From positions 66,873 to 130,872 of the forward strand of contig QANZ01022559.1 of the NCBI GenBank assembly GCA_003254925.1: DNA of 64,000 nucleotides, read 5' to 3'. Of the stretch, positions 9,712 to 25,914 are shown piece after piece. The notes beneath the pieces were generated by a model that worked only from the letters and a program-made list of their open reading frames with translations, was not told the DNA's origin and ran no database searches. A program made the position numbers and the translations under genes. This DNA comes from Chamaecrista fasciculata. Taxonomy: Eukaryota; Streptophyta; Magnoliopsida; Fabales; Fabaceae. Within the stretch, counting starts at the first letter, position 1. Each line of letters begins with the position of its first letter.

Positions 9712-12058
9712 AATCAGCCCAAATTTGTATATGTTATTTGGTTTTCTTTTTACATCTTTTAATAAGTTTTCATTACAATATTGACCAAATAATGTGTTTG
9801 GATTTGTACCAAGGTGATGCACGAAATAAAGGACTAAAAATGTTATTTTGCAGACTTTTATTATATTATCTTTAAAGGTGGTGCTTAATATTTCACTTAG
9901 TGGTTTCAAGCCAAGTATCACAACAAAAGACAATCAAATAAGTATAAACGAAGGTTGAATCAGTTAATATGAACAAAGACAAACCTGCTAGTTTTGAGCT
10001 GTCACAGTGAGCTGGCAGTGCAAGCAGTGGCGCAAGTCAATTGCTAGCTAGTACTTTTATATTTTCTTTAATGATGTTATTTTAATTTCAAACAAAAAAA
10101 AAATAAGAAAAGGAAAAAAAAAAAGTCTTAAACCTAGAAGCCTCCACTTCTTATGTTTTGGGTTGTCGTTGCTTTGTAGTGGTAGCCCTCTCCTCCTACT
10201 ACTCCAAACGCTGATCTTCTCTCCACTACCTCCAGGTCGTAGTTCTATCTGCCTTCGGGTCGTGTTTCTCTGCGACATCAGGTCGTGTCTCTCTCAAACT
10301 TAGTTGTGTTGTATCCTCTCTTCTTTCACCCATCGGCTCCCTTTCTTCCTCGCCACGTTTCACCATTTATACTCTCCATCTCGCCATGTCTTCCTCGCTG
10401 TCTCAACCGTTGTTCGTCAGATTTGATCTCTTTCTCTTCAGATTTGCTACTCTTTTTTTCTTCAATAAACTCATATCTCAGTCCACTTGTGGTTTCTTGT
10501 TAGATCTGATTATGTTTTCTATTTGTGAATTTTGACAAAGTTTGCGGCATCTATGGTTGTGAAGCTGATCTTTCTTATCTTTTGATCATGTTTTCGGGCT
10601 CTACTAGCAAATATAGGTGGAAGTTGATGGCATCTACAGTTGGGATAGCCTTAAGAATGAGAAGAAAACAGTGATAGGGACACAATTTGTTGAGGGAAAG
10701 AGATTTGGATGACTTTCGATTGAATAGAGGAGAGACCAAATTTATGCAAGCTTGGGGAAGAGGAAGACGATGTCATCTCTGTCTTTGTGCTAAACATCTT
10801 CCATTTCTGGAGTTGGTTAGAGAAAACGTGATGGCCTTAGGATGATGCAAAGGAAACATGGACCAAATTGAGGAAAGTGTAAGGGGGAAAGATGGGAAGC
10901 TGTTGACATGAGAGGTGAAAATGAGAGCTAGGGTTTCTTAGAGTTAGAATGACAAAAAAGCTCCCACTAAAAACCTTCTTTCTAAAAAATGTCCTTCCTT
11001 GTCCTCTTTATTTACACAATTGCCATTTTGCTCTTTTTTTTTCTCTTTTACTAAATATTTCATTTTTTTTTTCTTTTTTCCTTTGGTAATGTTTTTCTTC
11101 TTTATCTTTTTAGCCCACCAAAAGTTTTTTTTTTTTCTAAATTGCAAAATGACCCGGACCAAATGGGGTGTTCACAATGCTATTAACAACAAGGAAAACT
11201 TGATATAACATTAGAATATTAGGGAGTAAATTGCTAGTTTTCATATAATATGGAGAATATTGCAATTAAGTACATATTTTAGAGTGGGTTAAATGCTATT
11301 TCCAAGTAGACGTAATTAAAGCAATAGAAAAATCAGAGAAGACTCCAGAATAATTGTACTAACTGTCTAGATTCAATGTACAACGACATGTTTTAGATTA
11401 TTCTTAGCCTTATTTAAACACCTTTTCCAATAGATCGTAACAAGCGCCCACCGCCCTTAACATAAGATCTAGGTTTTCACTTTCGATCCTTCTATCAACA
11501 ATTTAGAGACTCTACCGATGCAAGGGTGTGAGCACGACGAAGATGGCGATGAAGCTGACAAAGAAATATTATGGATGAATATCACATATCAGATGAATGG
11601 TACACCAAAAGTATGTCGATAGTTTTTTTTATTTAATTCAATTATTTTTCAAGTTTAAGAGGACTAATGGCTCCTCATTTGTCTTCTTCGTTAATGTTAG
11701 CATCATCGTCATCAAGAGGATTAATGGCTCCTCCTCATCATAGGAGGAATCTACCAAATCCTACTACACATCATGATGGTGGTGATCATAATATTGTTCA
11801 TAGAAACCCTAACCCAAACACAAACCCGAAATGAAAAACCATCTTTATCTTCTCCAGCTCATCCTCCTCTTGAGAAACAAGCGGGCTATTTCTTTTCAAA
11901 ATTGTGCTCAATTTCATATGTAGCAATTCTGCCAAGATCTTCGTTAGTTGGGGGAAGAATCCGCACAAATCGGATATTTTAAGGAACATATCAAGAGAGA
12001 ATTGGATTTGGTTAGATAATGTGTGGTTGGTAAACAATGATCAGTTAGAAGAGAGAGA
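9712..12058. other. Gene-free region, unassigned repeats
   Basis: No supported gene. 10100-10550 is pyrimidine-rich with 'tcgtgtctctct' and 'ctcgccatg' motifs, like a UTR or the subterminal region of a transposon. 10900-11170 holds T-rich low-complexity sequence. 11640-12050 contains short coding-like stretches on the plus strand (for example [19 protein letters not shown] at about 11920-11975) broken by stops, possibly a gene relic. Nothing was identified with confidence. Confidence 0.35.
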
Positions 12059-12146
12059 AAAAAAAAGGAAAGTAAGAGAGAGATGAGAAAATACAAGAGT
12101 GAAAGAGAAGAGAGAAAAAAAAAAAGGAAAGTAAGAGAGAGATGCA
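12045..12146. repeat. 58-bp purine-rich tandem duplication
   Basis: The block 'aaaaggaaagtaagagagag' followed by atg occurs near 12065 and 12123 with matching GA-rich flanks, giving a two-copy tandem repeat of about 58 bp. Confidence 0.55.
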
Positions 12147-12235
12147 ACAATTACTCTTCTCTCTCTCTTTTTCATTTTTAAGGATTATCTTTGGCAAGAA
12201 ACGAGACTGGGAGGGAAGCCAAAGAAATAAAGAAA

Positions 12236-12618
12236 AGGGTCTAAGGTGCTTGTTGATGCGATTCTTCATTCTAAGCCACTGGGTTCTGATCTGGCCACCA
12301 TTGTTTTGAGGGTTCGGCGTCTCCTTCGTTTGGTGCGTCGGTGGGAGCTGCGCCATTGCGAGAGGGAGTCCAACCTGTGTGTCAATTGTCTTGTGGGGCT
12401 GGCTTGTGTCTCTGGCGATTGCGCCGGTGTTGTTCACTTCACTTTGCCGCCGACTGTGGTTTCGTCTTTGTTATTGGATGATCTTGCTGGTGGTGGCTCG
12501 ATGAGGAGAGTTAGGATGTAGGGTTCCTGTGTTTTGCTTTCTTGTGTCGTTTTTTAGGGCTCTTTTGTTTTTATGTGTTTTTGTGTCGTTTTGACTCTCT
12601 TTCTTTACCCAAAAAAAA
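12236..12618 (+). mobile_element. 5'-truncated L1 LINE: RNase H tail and 3'UTR
   Basis: Reading from about 12236 the frame gives SKVLVDAILHSKPLGSDLAT, then WELRHCERESNLCVNCLVGL, then PTVVSSLLLDD, ending at TAG near 12519. This order (a DSK-like start, 'hxxREgNxxADxLA'-like helix, 'PP…LLLDDxxG' tail) is that of the C-terminal RNase H domain of plant L1 ORF2. A T-rich 3'UTR follows and ends in 'ctttaccc' plus eight A (12611-12618). Everything 5' of the RNase H tail is missing, as is usual for truncated L1 copies. The key acidic residues are absent or altered, so it is inactive. Confidence 0.65.
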
Positions 12619-13285
12619 GGAAGAGAGATTAAATGTAAATTATTGGTCAATGATTTTACTTTTTAAACACCAACTCACTAATGTTACAGGCAATTATTAA
12701 CTCTTTTAATTATTTTATATTTCCAAGGACAGTGATTATCACTTATAAGCAATGCAATGTTGTGTCTCCTTCAAGTATTAATGCATATCAATTAATCAAT
12801 GAGCGACATTTGGTTCTTATAATTTATATTACTTATAATAAGTTTTTATTAATAGATAAATTATATATAAAAATTATTTTGATGACTTTAATATTTTTTA
12901 AACAATTGTTTTTGTTATTTAAGTATTTAAGACTAGAAAATAGAAACTTTAGATTTTTATACATATTATTTTTGAATTAAAGTTTAAAAATGTTGTTTGA
13001 TTTTGATAATATATATTATAACTTTATATTTTCCGGTTTAACAATTGACCTAAGTGATCCAACGATTGGACTAGTGACCTGATGACCTGAGTCTTTGACC
13101 GAGTCAATATCCAATCCCGTTAGTAAAAAATTAGTATGATACTATAAGTATTTTTATGACTAGTTAATTAGTTACATTAAAAATATCTCATCATCTAAGT
13201 TTTCAATATTTATGTACAAGTAATTATTTTTTTCCATGTAAATAAACAAAAACATAGAATCTGGTGTTCCCAATCCTATATTTAA
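12619..13285. other. AT-rich gene-free spacer
   Basis: Very AT-rich, with no gene. A 'ggtttaacaattgacc…gatgacctgagtc' block at 13034-13115 resembles transposon subterminal sequence but could not be bounded. Confidence 0.35.
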
Positions 13286-13429
13286 CATTAGAGAAATATA
13301 GGATGATGAACCCACAATAAATAATATAGTTATAATATACAAAATTAGAAGAAAAGAAAAGAAGGATAGAGCTAGATAGAAGTTAGGCCCAATGAGAAGA
13401 GGTGCGTGAATAATTTGGTGTGGGTTGTG

Positions 13430-13464
<35 letters not shown>

Positions 13465-13941
13465 GTAAATTACACTTTGGTACCCTATTCTTTGCACTGT
13501 TAACATTTTGGTATCTTGTTCTTTCAAAAGTGACATTTTAATATCCTGCTTTTTGCAATGTTAACACTTTGGTACCCTGACAAAGATAGAATAAAGTAAC
13601 AAATCCTGAAATAATAGGGTATCAAAGTGAAATCGATCCATAGAACAGAGTACCAAAGTATTAACGGTGCAAAGAATAGAGTATCAAAGGGAAATCGGTC
13701 CATAGAACCAAATTGTAATTTACCCTATATATATATGTATATGTATATGTAAATTGCCATAGTGGAAAGGGAAGGAAAATAGTAGGGAAAAGGGTTGTGA
13801 GAGAATTTAGCCTCTTGAAAGTTAGATACTTATGTTATTATTCTACATTTTGTGTGTGTAAATGCCTTTATAACCAATATATTCTAACTACATATAAGAG
13901 GATTAACTATTATTTATCTTGATAATAAGTGGATCCAAACA
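13286..13941 (+). repeat. 5' LTR copy of the gypsy-like element
   Basis: Collinear with 17049-18135 once the MITE at 13463-13725 is removed. It contains a (TA)n tract at 13433-13462. Its end, 'gtggatccaaaca', matches the 3' copy's 'gtgggtcctaaca'. Confidence 0.55.
13463..13725. mobile_element. Palindromic MITE, 263 bp, inside a TA microsatellite
   Basis: The ends 'gggtaaattacactttggta' and 'aattgtaatttaccc' are inverted copies, and the inner motifs 'ctttgcactgttaac' and 'ttaacggtgcaaag' mirror each other. It sits within a (TA)n run, so the flanking tatatatat on both sides may be a 9-bp TSD but is not diagnostic. Confidence 0.65.
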
Positions 13942-14622
13942 AATTTATATCAATATGGTTCAATTTAGAGGATTATGAGCACAATACAAGGAAAGGTTGA
14001 GTTCTTTAAGATAGATGTACCCACTATATATGAAGTAGTTAGGAGAGTGTACGATAATTCTTGGCAAGGAGTACCTAAATTGAGGAGGGTACCTAAATTT
14101 GAAGATGAAGATGTTTAAAGAATTATTGTCATGTCATTTGAAAGTGATGCCAAAGAAGGAAAAAGATGAAGATGTTGTTGGTGTTGTAGGTGATACTAGA
14201 GGTGTTTGTTAATTTGGTGTTTTGAGTGATATTGAATAAATTTTTTAATTGAATTGTTTACATCACTTTGAAGTAATTGTTAACTAAGTGGTTAAAATTA
14301 ATTTGCTTAATTAACCAAACAAATAAAATAGTGATTTAGATGGATCAGTTTAGCAGTTTAGAAGTTTGATTTTTTTGTTAATCAACAATAAAATTAGAAA
14401 AAAAAATGTTGACAAATAGTGAGTCAAAATTAACGATTAAAAGAGAAAATGACATTTAAAATTAGAGATTTGAGGGAAGAAAGTAGTAAAAAAATGGGAA
14501 TAATAATTATTTAATGACTGAAATGATGTATTTTTATGAGACAATGAAATATCATAATAGAAAATATACTCAATTGCATCACGATAAAAAAAAATGATAG
14601 TTTATGTCAAATGTAATTATAT

Positions 14623-15082
14623 AAAGTGCAAATTTGGTACTTTATCTTTGGGTCAGGTTTCAAATAAGGCCATTGTCTTTTTTTTCTTTTGCAAATTTGA
14701 TCTTATATTTTTGCAAAAGGTTCCACTGTTAGTCCTACCCTAAATTCCGTCCATCTCCATTGTTAAATGTGATATGGACAACTGACTTGAAAGAAAGAGA
14801 AAGCAAACGTGGGGGACCAAAACCGCAAAGAAAAAAAAGAAAGAAAGATATAAGATCAAAATCGCAACTTACCGATAAGAGACCAAAATTACACTTTAGC
14901 ATTCAACTCACCACATTAACATGACACGTCAACTTAACAGAGAAAGAGGGATAGGAATGGTGGGAGGACTAATGGTGAAACTTTTTGCAAAGTTGTGGGA
15001 TCAAAAATGAAAACAAAAAATAAAGAAGATAATTGGCTGGTTTGCATTTTAACCAAAGAATAAGAAATCAAATTTGCACTTT
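14623..15082. mobile_element. Foldback MITE, AAAGTGCAAATTTGG family
   Basis: The left end 'aaagtgcaaatttggtac' is mirrored by 'aaatcaaatttgcacttt' at the right end, and inner motifs ('ttttgcaaaaggttccactg' / 'tgaaactttttgcaaag') are also inverted. It is in the same family as the elements at 16265-16641 and 25510-25905. No TSD could be recognised. Confidence 0.55.
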
Positions 15083-15105
15083 TTCCTATATATAAATAAA
15101 TAAAT

Positions 15106-15725
15106 GTAACGAACCTGATGAACCTGGTTTTGGCCGGGGGGCATTACCTGGTTCGATGAGGCAACTTTGGGTCGGAAGTCGCCTGCAAGTTAATGAATAC
15201 ACAGGGGTGGCCCTGCGATTCACCTCCGATGCTTAAGTTAGTAAGCGTTTGGGCACAATAAACTCAATAGACTGGTTAGAGTGCGTACCTTTGTCCAGCG
15301 TAAAGGGCTACCCTTTTATACTGGTTGAAGGTGATCTGATGAGATCTTTACATATTTGGTTGAATGGCTGATTGCGATCTCAGCTGATTTGGCTGATTCT
15401 GATTGTGATCTTCAGCTGATCTGATTATGATACTTGGCTCCCACGTACTTTCCTTTCTTGCGAGGATTCCTTAGTGGGCAATGCGCTATTAATGAGATAA
15501 TCAATCAGGGGGATCCTAATTGATCTCTGATTGATCCCTGATTGGTCTGGCAGTGTTTCCTTATTCGCCTTCTTGTGGACGCCCTATTGTTGGCGTCCTC
15601 AATTGATGAAGGAGCATGAGGCGTTCTCGCCCAGGTGACCCCTTTGTTGGGCTTGCTCGCTACTGGTCTGAGTTCTTTGGGCCTCCTAATTATTGGGCCT
15701 ATTATCAGAACCCAATCAACCAATT
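15106..15725 (-). mobile_element. Putative solo LTR or LTR fragment, GC-richer than surroundings
   Basis: A block starting tgtaacgaacc and ending near gaacccaatcaacca stands out by its higher GC content. It contains features common in plant LTRs on the minus strand: a TATA-like 'ataaaagggtagccc' region (complement of 15312-15326) and repeated gatctgatt/cagctgatc motifs. No coding sequence, no second copy and no clear TSD are seen, so the assignment is tentative. Confidence 0.35.
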
Positions 15726-16264
15726 TTAATACATTTTTAATCAAACTAAATCACTCATGGTCTGATAATTTGATTTAATTCGATTTTCACTTTGTTTTGA
15801 TTTGGTAAGGGGCAAGCTTTAAAAATAGAAGAGAATATAATATTGGTTGAAATATCTTGAAAAAAGAGCTAAAGCATAGTCAGAACAGAGATGAGAAAGG
15901 AAGGATGGGTAGTGTGCATCGTTTTCCCTTAACGGCAATGGACGAAGAAGAGAAAGGTAGAAGGGAGAAGAAGAATTGGGTCATGGATGGGATTAAATTA
16001 ATTTAAGTGGGAAAGAAACTGTAAAATGCATAAAGGTAATTGGATGATTGGTTCTTATAACATTTGTGTAAAGTTCGTTCAAAGACCCAAGTTTATAGAT
16101 AATTGGGCCTTGAAAAAAATTATAAGGAAAATATTCAAAGGTCCAAATCTTGTTATTTTTATATTCAACTTATTAACCTTGGTACACAAGCCCAAAACAA
16201 ATTGGACTTGGTAAAACTTATAATCTCTTAGACCCAATATGGATTACCTTAAATTTTTTTGGCC
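15726..16264. other. Interior of the gypsy-like element, no gene seen
   Basis: AT-rich sequence. 15700-15800 (…aaccaattttaatac…aactaaatc…) resembles 42950-43060 and is therefore dispersed repeat DNA. Confidence 0.35.
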
Positions 16265-16641
16265 AAAGTGTAAATTTGGTCCTATATCTTTTGCTCAGTT
16301 TCCAATTTGGTCCCATATATTTTTTTGTTGCACTTTTAATCTCATATCTTTGCAAAAGGTCCCAATTTTGTCCCAAATCATTTTTGGTCTCATATCTTTT
16401 GGTTAAGTTGCAGAATTGTTCCTATATCTTTGCAAAAGAACCAACCATTTGATTCTCTTACAAAGATATGAGACCACTTATGCACTTGATCCAAAGACAT
16501 AAAACCAATTGCGCAAGTGACCCAAAGATATGGGACCAAATTGGGAACTAACCCAAAGATATAGGACCAAAAGTGCAACATAAAAAGATATGAGATCAAA
16601 TTGGGAACTCAACAAAAAATATAGGACCAAATTTGCACTTT
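16265..16641. mobile_element. Foldback MITE, AAAGTGYAAATTTGG family
   Basis: The left arm (aaagtgtaaatttggtcc…ccaatttggtccc…tgcactttt) and right arm (…accaaaagtgcaac…gaccaaattggg…ggaccaaatttgcacttt) are inverted complements throughout, so the element can fold almost end to end. No gene. Confidence 0.7.
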
Positions 16642-17097
16642 GACTTTTTTTTATCTCACACTACTAAAACACAATGCTGGACAGAGGGAATGTTAGAAGC
16701 TGAAACGCAACACAGTGGAGAAAAAACTCAGAGCTCTTAGGTAAATTCCATGCAGTGAGTGAATCTTTAACTAAAATCATCAAACAAGGAAAACATCACC
16801 ATGGCATACAACCTTACAAATTAAGATCTCATCTACCCACTTCACCATCATGAAAAATTCTACCTTCATTGATTAAGGAGTTTGCAAGAGCAACTAGCGA
16901 ATGTCTTCAAGGCTAAAGGGTTCCTTGATGCACATGGAAAAATTCTTGTCAAGGGAGCTGCTTAGCAAAGCTCACAAACACATGGGGAAAACATGAAATA
17001 ATTCAATTCTAGCCTTTTCAATTTCACCTTGAGGACAAGGTTGAAACTTGTTGGAATAGGTATTGATGGACCCACAGTAAATAATATAATTATAATA

Positions 17098-17636
17098 GGT
17101 TAAAGGGTCATTTTGGTCCTAAATGTATGTCCTAATGTTCATTTTGGTCCATTATGTTTCAAAATGTTCAAATTGGTCCTAAATATTTGCAAAATGTTTC
17201 ATTTTGGTCCCAAACTATTGAATATGACTTGTTTCAAGTTCAAACGTGACGAGTTTAGAGCTGCGTATTGTTCTCAAAGGGTACTTTCTCTATCCATCTA
17301 GAGCCGTCAGCAAACGAGGTCAAATTGGTCCTAAAAACATATCGCTCGTTTCATGGTCAAAGAAGCAAAATTGATCATATCTCTCTCGTTTCAAATTCGA
17401 ATGTGACGAATTCAGAGCTATGAGTTCTTGTTAACAAGTCCTTTGAACTTGAAATGAGAAACGAGAGAAACATAACCAAATTCAATAGTTTGGGACCAAA
17501 ATGAAACATTTTACCAATATTTAGGACCAAAATGAATCACTTTGCCAACATTTAGAACCGATTTGAACATTTCAAAACATAATGGACCAAAATGAACATT
17601 AGAGCATACATTTAAGACCAAAATGACCCTTTGGCC
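17098..17636. mobile_element. MULE-type foldback MITE, 539 bp, perfect 9-bp TSD
   Basis: The termini GGTTAAAGGGTCATTTTGGTC and (inverted) GGCCAAAGGGTCATTTTGGTC bound long arms rich in 'ttttggtcc' / 'ggaccaaaa'. The 9-mer attataata lies at 17089-17097 and 17637-17645. A 9-bp TSD is the Mutator-superfamily signature. It has no transposase and is inserted in the 3' LTR. Confidence 0.85.
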
Positions 17637-17938
17637 ATTATAATATAGAAAAATCAGGGAATGAAGTGAAGGAAAGGGCTACCTGCAGAAGTTTAATTTT
17701 TTTTTTACCTGAAGACCTGCAGAAGTTGGATCTAATACATAAAAGACACAAATTTCTAGAGAAGAGGGAGAGAGTGAATGAGTTGGTGCGGTTTATGCTA
17801 ACATGTATAGAAAAATTGCCTTATTGGAAAGGGAATAAAAAACACTAGGGAAAACTGAAAAGGTTGGTTGAGAATCTGGTCTCTCGAAAGTCAGTTACCT
17901 ACTTTATTATTCTGCATTGTGTGGGTATAAATGACTTT

Positions 17939-18052
17939 TTTTTAAGATAATATCATGAGTTTTTCTCTGCTTATCCGTATAACGGTCTAAGCAACACTAA
18001 TCCCATTCGGGCAACGGAGACGAAATGGTTGTGTCCTCCCAACAATGTCGAT
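17939..18052 (-). mobile_element. 5'-truncated tRNA-type SINE with a 13-bp TSD
   Basis: The 13-mer tataaatgacttt occurs at 17926-17938 and 18053-18065. The insert reads on the minus strand and shares 'aatgggattagtc/tt', 'cctcccaacaatgtcga' and 'cttatccgtataacgg' with the fuller SINE at 28262-28449. The tRNA-like head is missing. Confidence 0.8.
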
Positions 18053-18135
18053 TATAAATGACTTTATAATCAATATATTCTAACTACATACAAGAGGATT
18101 AGCTACCGTTTATCTTTGATAAGTGGGTCCTAACA

Positions 18136-18441
18136 TAGGATAAAATAAAATCAAGCTTAGCATTCCAACTAAAATTACAAGGTTCTCGTTTTTCACATTT
18201 TTTTTCATTCTATATGAAAATTAAAAAAGCTGTTTAGTTTCATGCTTAGTGAAATCAAATCACAGTAAAGAAAAACTTAATTAACATCCTATCCCAGCAA
18301 AAAAGGGGAAGGGGGTACCAACACTTATCAATGGTTTCTCAGTACAGTACTTCAAGCACAATGCAATCCCAACTTCTTATGGATCTATAGTGTATCCAAG
18401 ATGAAACAGCAGGAAATTGAGTCTGGGAACTAGCTAGCTCT
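18136..18441 (-). other. BSK 3'UTR and short intergenic gap
   Basis: Between the gypsy-like element and the BSK stop codon. The part next to 18441 is expected to be 3'UTR on the minus strand. An AATAAA-type signal is not obvious. Confidence 0.4.
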
Positions 18442-24259
<5,818 letters not shown>

Positions 24260-25440
24260 TTTGATAGCCAAAAACAAATCAAAAGCACAAATCCTCTTCT
24301 TTTAGCTATAAGCTTTTCCAAAATATCCAAATTTGGCACATCAGTCCACTCAGATCCACCTGGACTATATCAACCTTTTTCACTGGTTCAAGACAGTTTC
24401 ATGAAAGGCTTTAATGATTGGTGAGCTCCTGCAACTTAGTGTCCGCTGAGATATGTCCGAGCCAGAAATGTTTGTGAATTACTTGAAAATTCTGTTTCAA
24501 TTAAAGGTAGAGGGATCAACACAGAAACCCAAATAATTGATATTAACACACATTACTGATAATATTAGAACACTGTCTTTGATCACTACTAAGCTAAAAC
24601 CATCATCTACTAATAATTTTCAAGTGGCATCACTATTTATCGGGAAGGATAAACAATCAGAAAAAGCAGAACGAAGAACAGCTACATCATTTAAAAAGAG
24701 AAAATGATAATTTAGTGGGGTGGTAACCTCCAATTTATTAAAAATCATACGTAATCACTAATCACAAAGCCAGAACCCAGTCCAAATGCTATATAATACA
24801 ATAGCCTAAACACTAATACTTAGCATTTAAAGCTAGACAGCATCAAATATTAAGATTTAAATGCATTCGGACCAAATTAGGAAACGAAAAAGACACCAAA
24901 ACGAATTTGTATGTGTGACTTCTTTTTTTTTTTTTCTTTTTTTATAAAAAGAAAAAAAAAAGTAATCAGTCAACTCAGCGTCTTCAACTACTCAAATGCT
25001 ACCCAACTTTTCAAACAAAATAGTAAATATTCAGTAAAGCACCACTTTTACAAGTAACTCAAAAGCAACTTCACCTTTAAGCTTCTTCTTCTTCGAACCA
25101 GATTGATCTTAAACTGATAAGAATGCAACCCTTACAAACTCCGCATTTTCAGATCAGAACCCCGATTCAAATATCAAACCACACCGATCGTTGCTACTAG
25201 AAAAATCAAGATTCGGAAAATACAAATCCAATAAATACCTCTTCAACTTCCTCCCTCGATTTTCGACAGATGAAATACAATAATTTATTCCAGCAACAAC
25301 AACAAAAAAAGAGAAGTAAAATCAGTTCAAAATAAGTATATGCGTTAGCCAGAAAACTCAAAAGTGAAGTGAAGATCTCTGAGAGAAGCAGTAGAATGAG
25401 AAGGAAGAAGAAGAAGAAGATTGAGCTAAAGCTTCTGAAC
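24260..25440 (-). other. BSK 5' leader region, probably with a 5'UTR intron
   Basis: No coding sequence upstream of the ATG at 24259. The part nearest the promoter (25230-25440) is rich in CTTCTT/TTCTTC on the minus strand, like plant 5'UTR leaders. The distance to the promoter suggests one leader intron, but I could not fix its splice sites. Confidence 0.4.
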
Positions 25441-25509
25441 TTTCTGCATTAACTTTTTTAGGCGTTTTTTATTTATTTATTTATTTCTAAAATAAATATA
25501 TAATTAAAT
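25441..25509 (-). promoter_or_regulatory. Candidate BSK core promoter
   Basis: On the minus strand this short AT-rich interval reads attatatatttatttt…aaataaataaataaaaaacgcc. It offers TATA-like elements just upstream of a pyrimidine-rich (CTTCTTCTTC) start region at 25405-25420. It is bounded upstream by the MITE at 25510. The assignment rests on position and composition only. Confidence 0.35.
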
Positions 25510-25905
25510 GGTCAAAATGCAAATTTGGTCTCATATCTTTTTTTGAGTTCCCAATTTGGTCCTGTATCTTTTTTTGTTGCACTTTTGGTTTCATATCTTT
25601 GAAAAAGACCTCAATTTGATCCCATATTATTTTTTTATCACATATCTTTTAGTTAAGTTGCAGAATTTGTCTCATATGACCATATCTTTAATAAAAAGAT
25701 CAATCGTTAATTGATCATTTTGCAAAGATATATGATCACTTCTGTACCTAACCCAAAGATATATGATCAATTTTATAATTGACTCGTAGATATGGGATCA
25801 AATTGGGAACTAACACAAAGATATGGGACTAAATGTGCAACAAAAAAATATAGGACCAAATTCGAAATTAAGTAAAAGATATAAGACCAAATTTATACTT
25901 TGACC
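25510..25905. mobile_element. MULE-type foldback MITE, 396 bp, perfect 9-bp TSD, at the BSK promoter
   Basis: The ends GGTCAAAATGCAAATTTGGTC and (inverted) GGTCAAAGTATAAATTTGGTC are complementary, with mirrored arms containing 'tcatatctttt' and 'aaagatatgggac'. The 9-mer taattaaat lies at 25501-25509 and 25906-25914. Same family as 14623-15082 and 16265-16641. Confidence 0.85.
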
Positions 25906-25914
25906 TAATTAAAT

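Larger units (their letters stand above)
13286..18135 (+). mobile_element. Non-autonomous gypsy-like LTR element with nested insertions
   Basis: Two blocks, 13286-13941 and 17049-18135, share collinear sequence: 'cccacaataaataatat' / 'cccacagtaaataatat', 'attgcc-tag/ta-tggaaaggga', 'ttattattctgcattgt'-like, and 'tataagaggattaacta' near the ends. Subtracting nested elements leaves about 390 and 410 bp, as expected for an LTR pair. Just left of the second block is 'accttgaggacaagg', the type of purine-rich end found before the 3' LTR of Ty3-gypsy elements. The 3-kb interior has no pol; about 13960-14120 may be a decayed gag. No flanking TSD was found. The element ends about 300 bp from the BSK stop codon. 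Confidence 0.6.
17049..18135 (+). repeat. 3' LTR copy of the gypsy-like element
   Basis: Starts TGTTGGAATAGG just after a purine-rich 'gaggacaagg' tract and ends gtgggtcctaaca. It is interrupted by a MULE-MITE (17098-17636) and a SINE (17939-18052). The rest is collinear with the 5' copy. Confidence 0.55.

Noticed and set aside
9520..9933. 137-codon minus-strand frame
   Set aside because: It runs from the last satellite unit into low-complexity flank, and the same frame in other units is full of stops. No motif was recognised.
11944..12437. Phe/Leu/Ser-rich minus-strand frames
   Set aside because: They are the complement of a GA-rich tandem repeat and of the L1 RNase H tail, which is coding-like on the plus strand.
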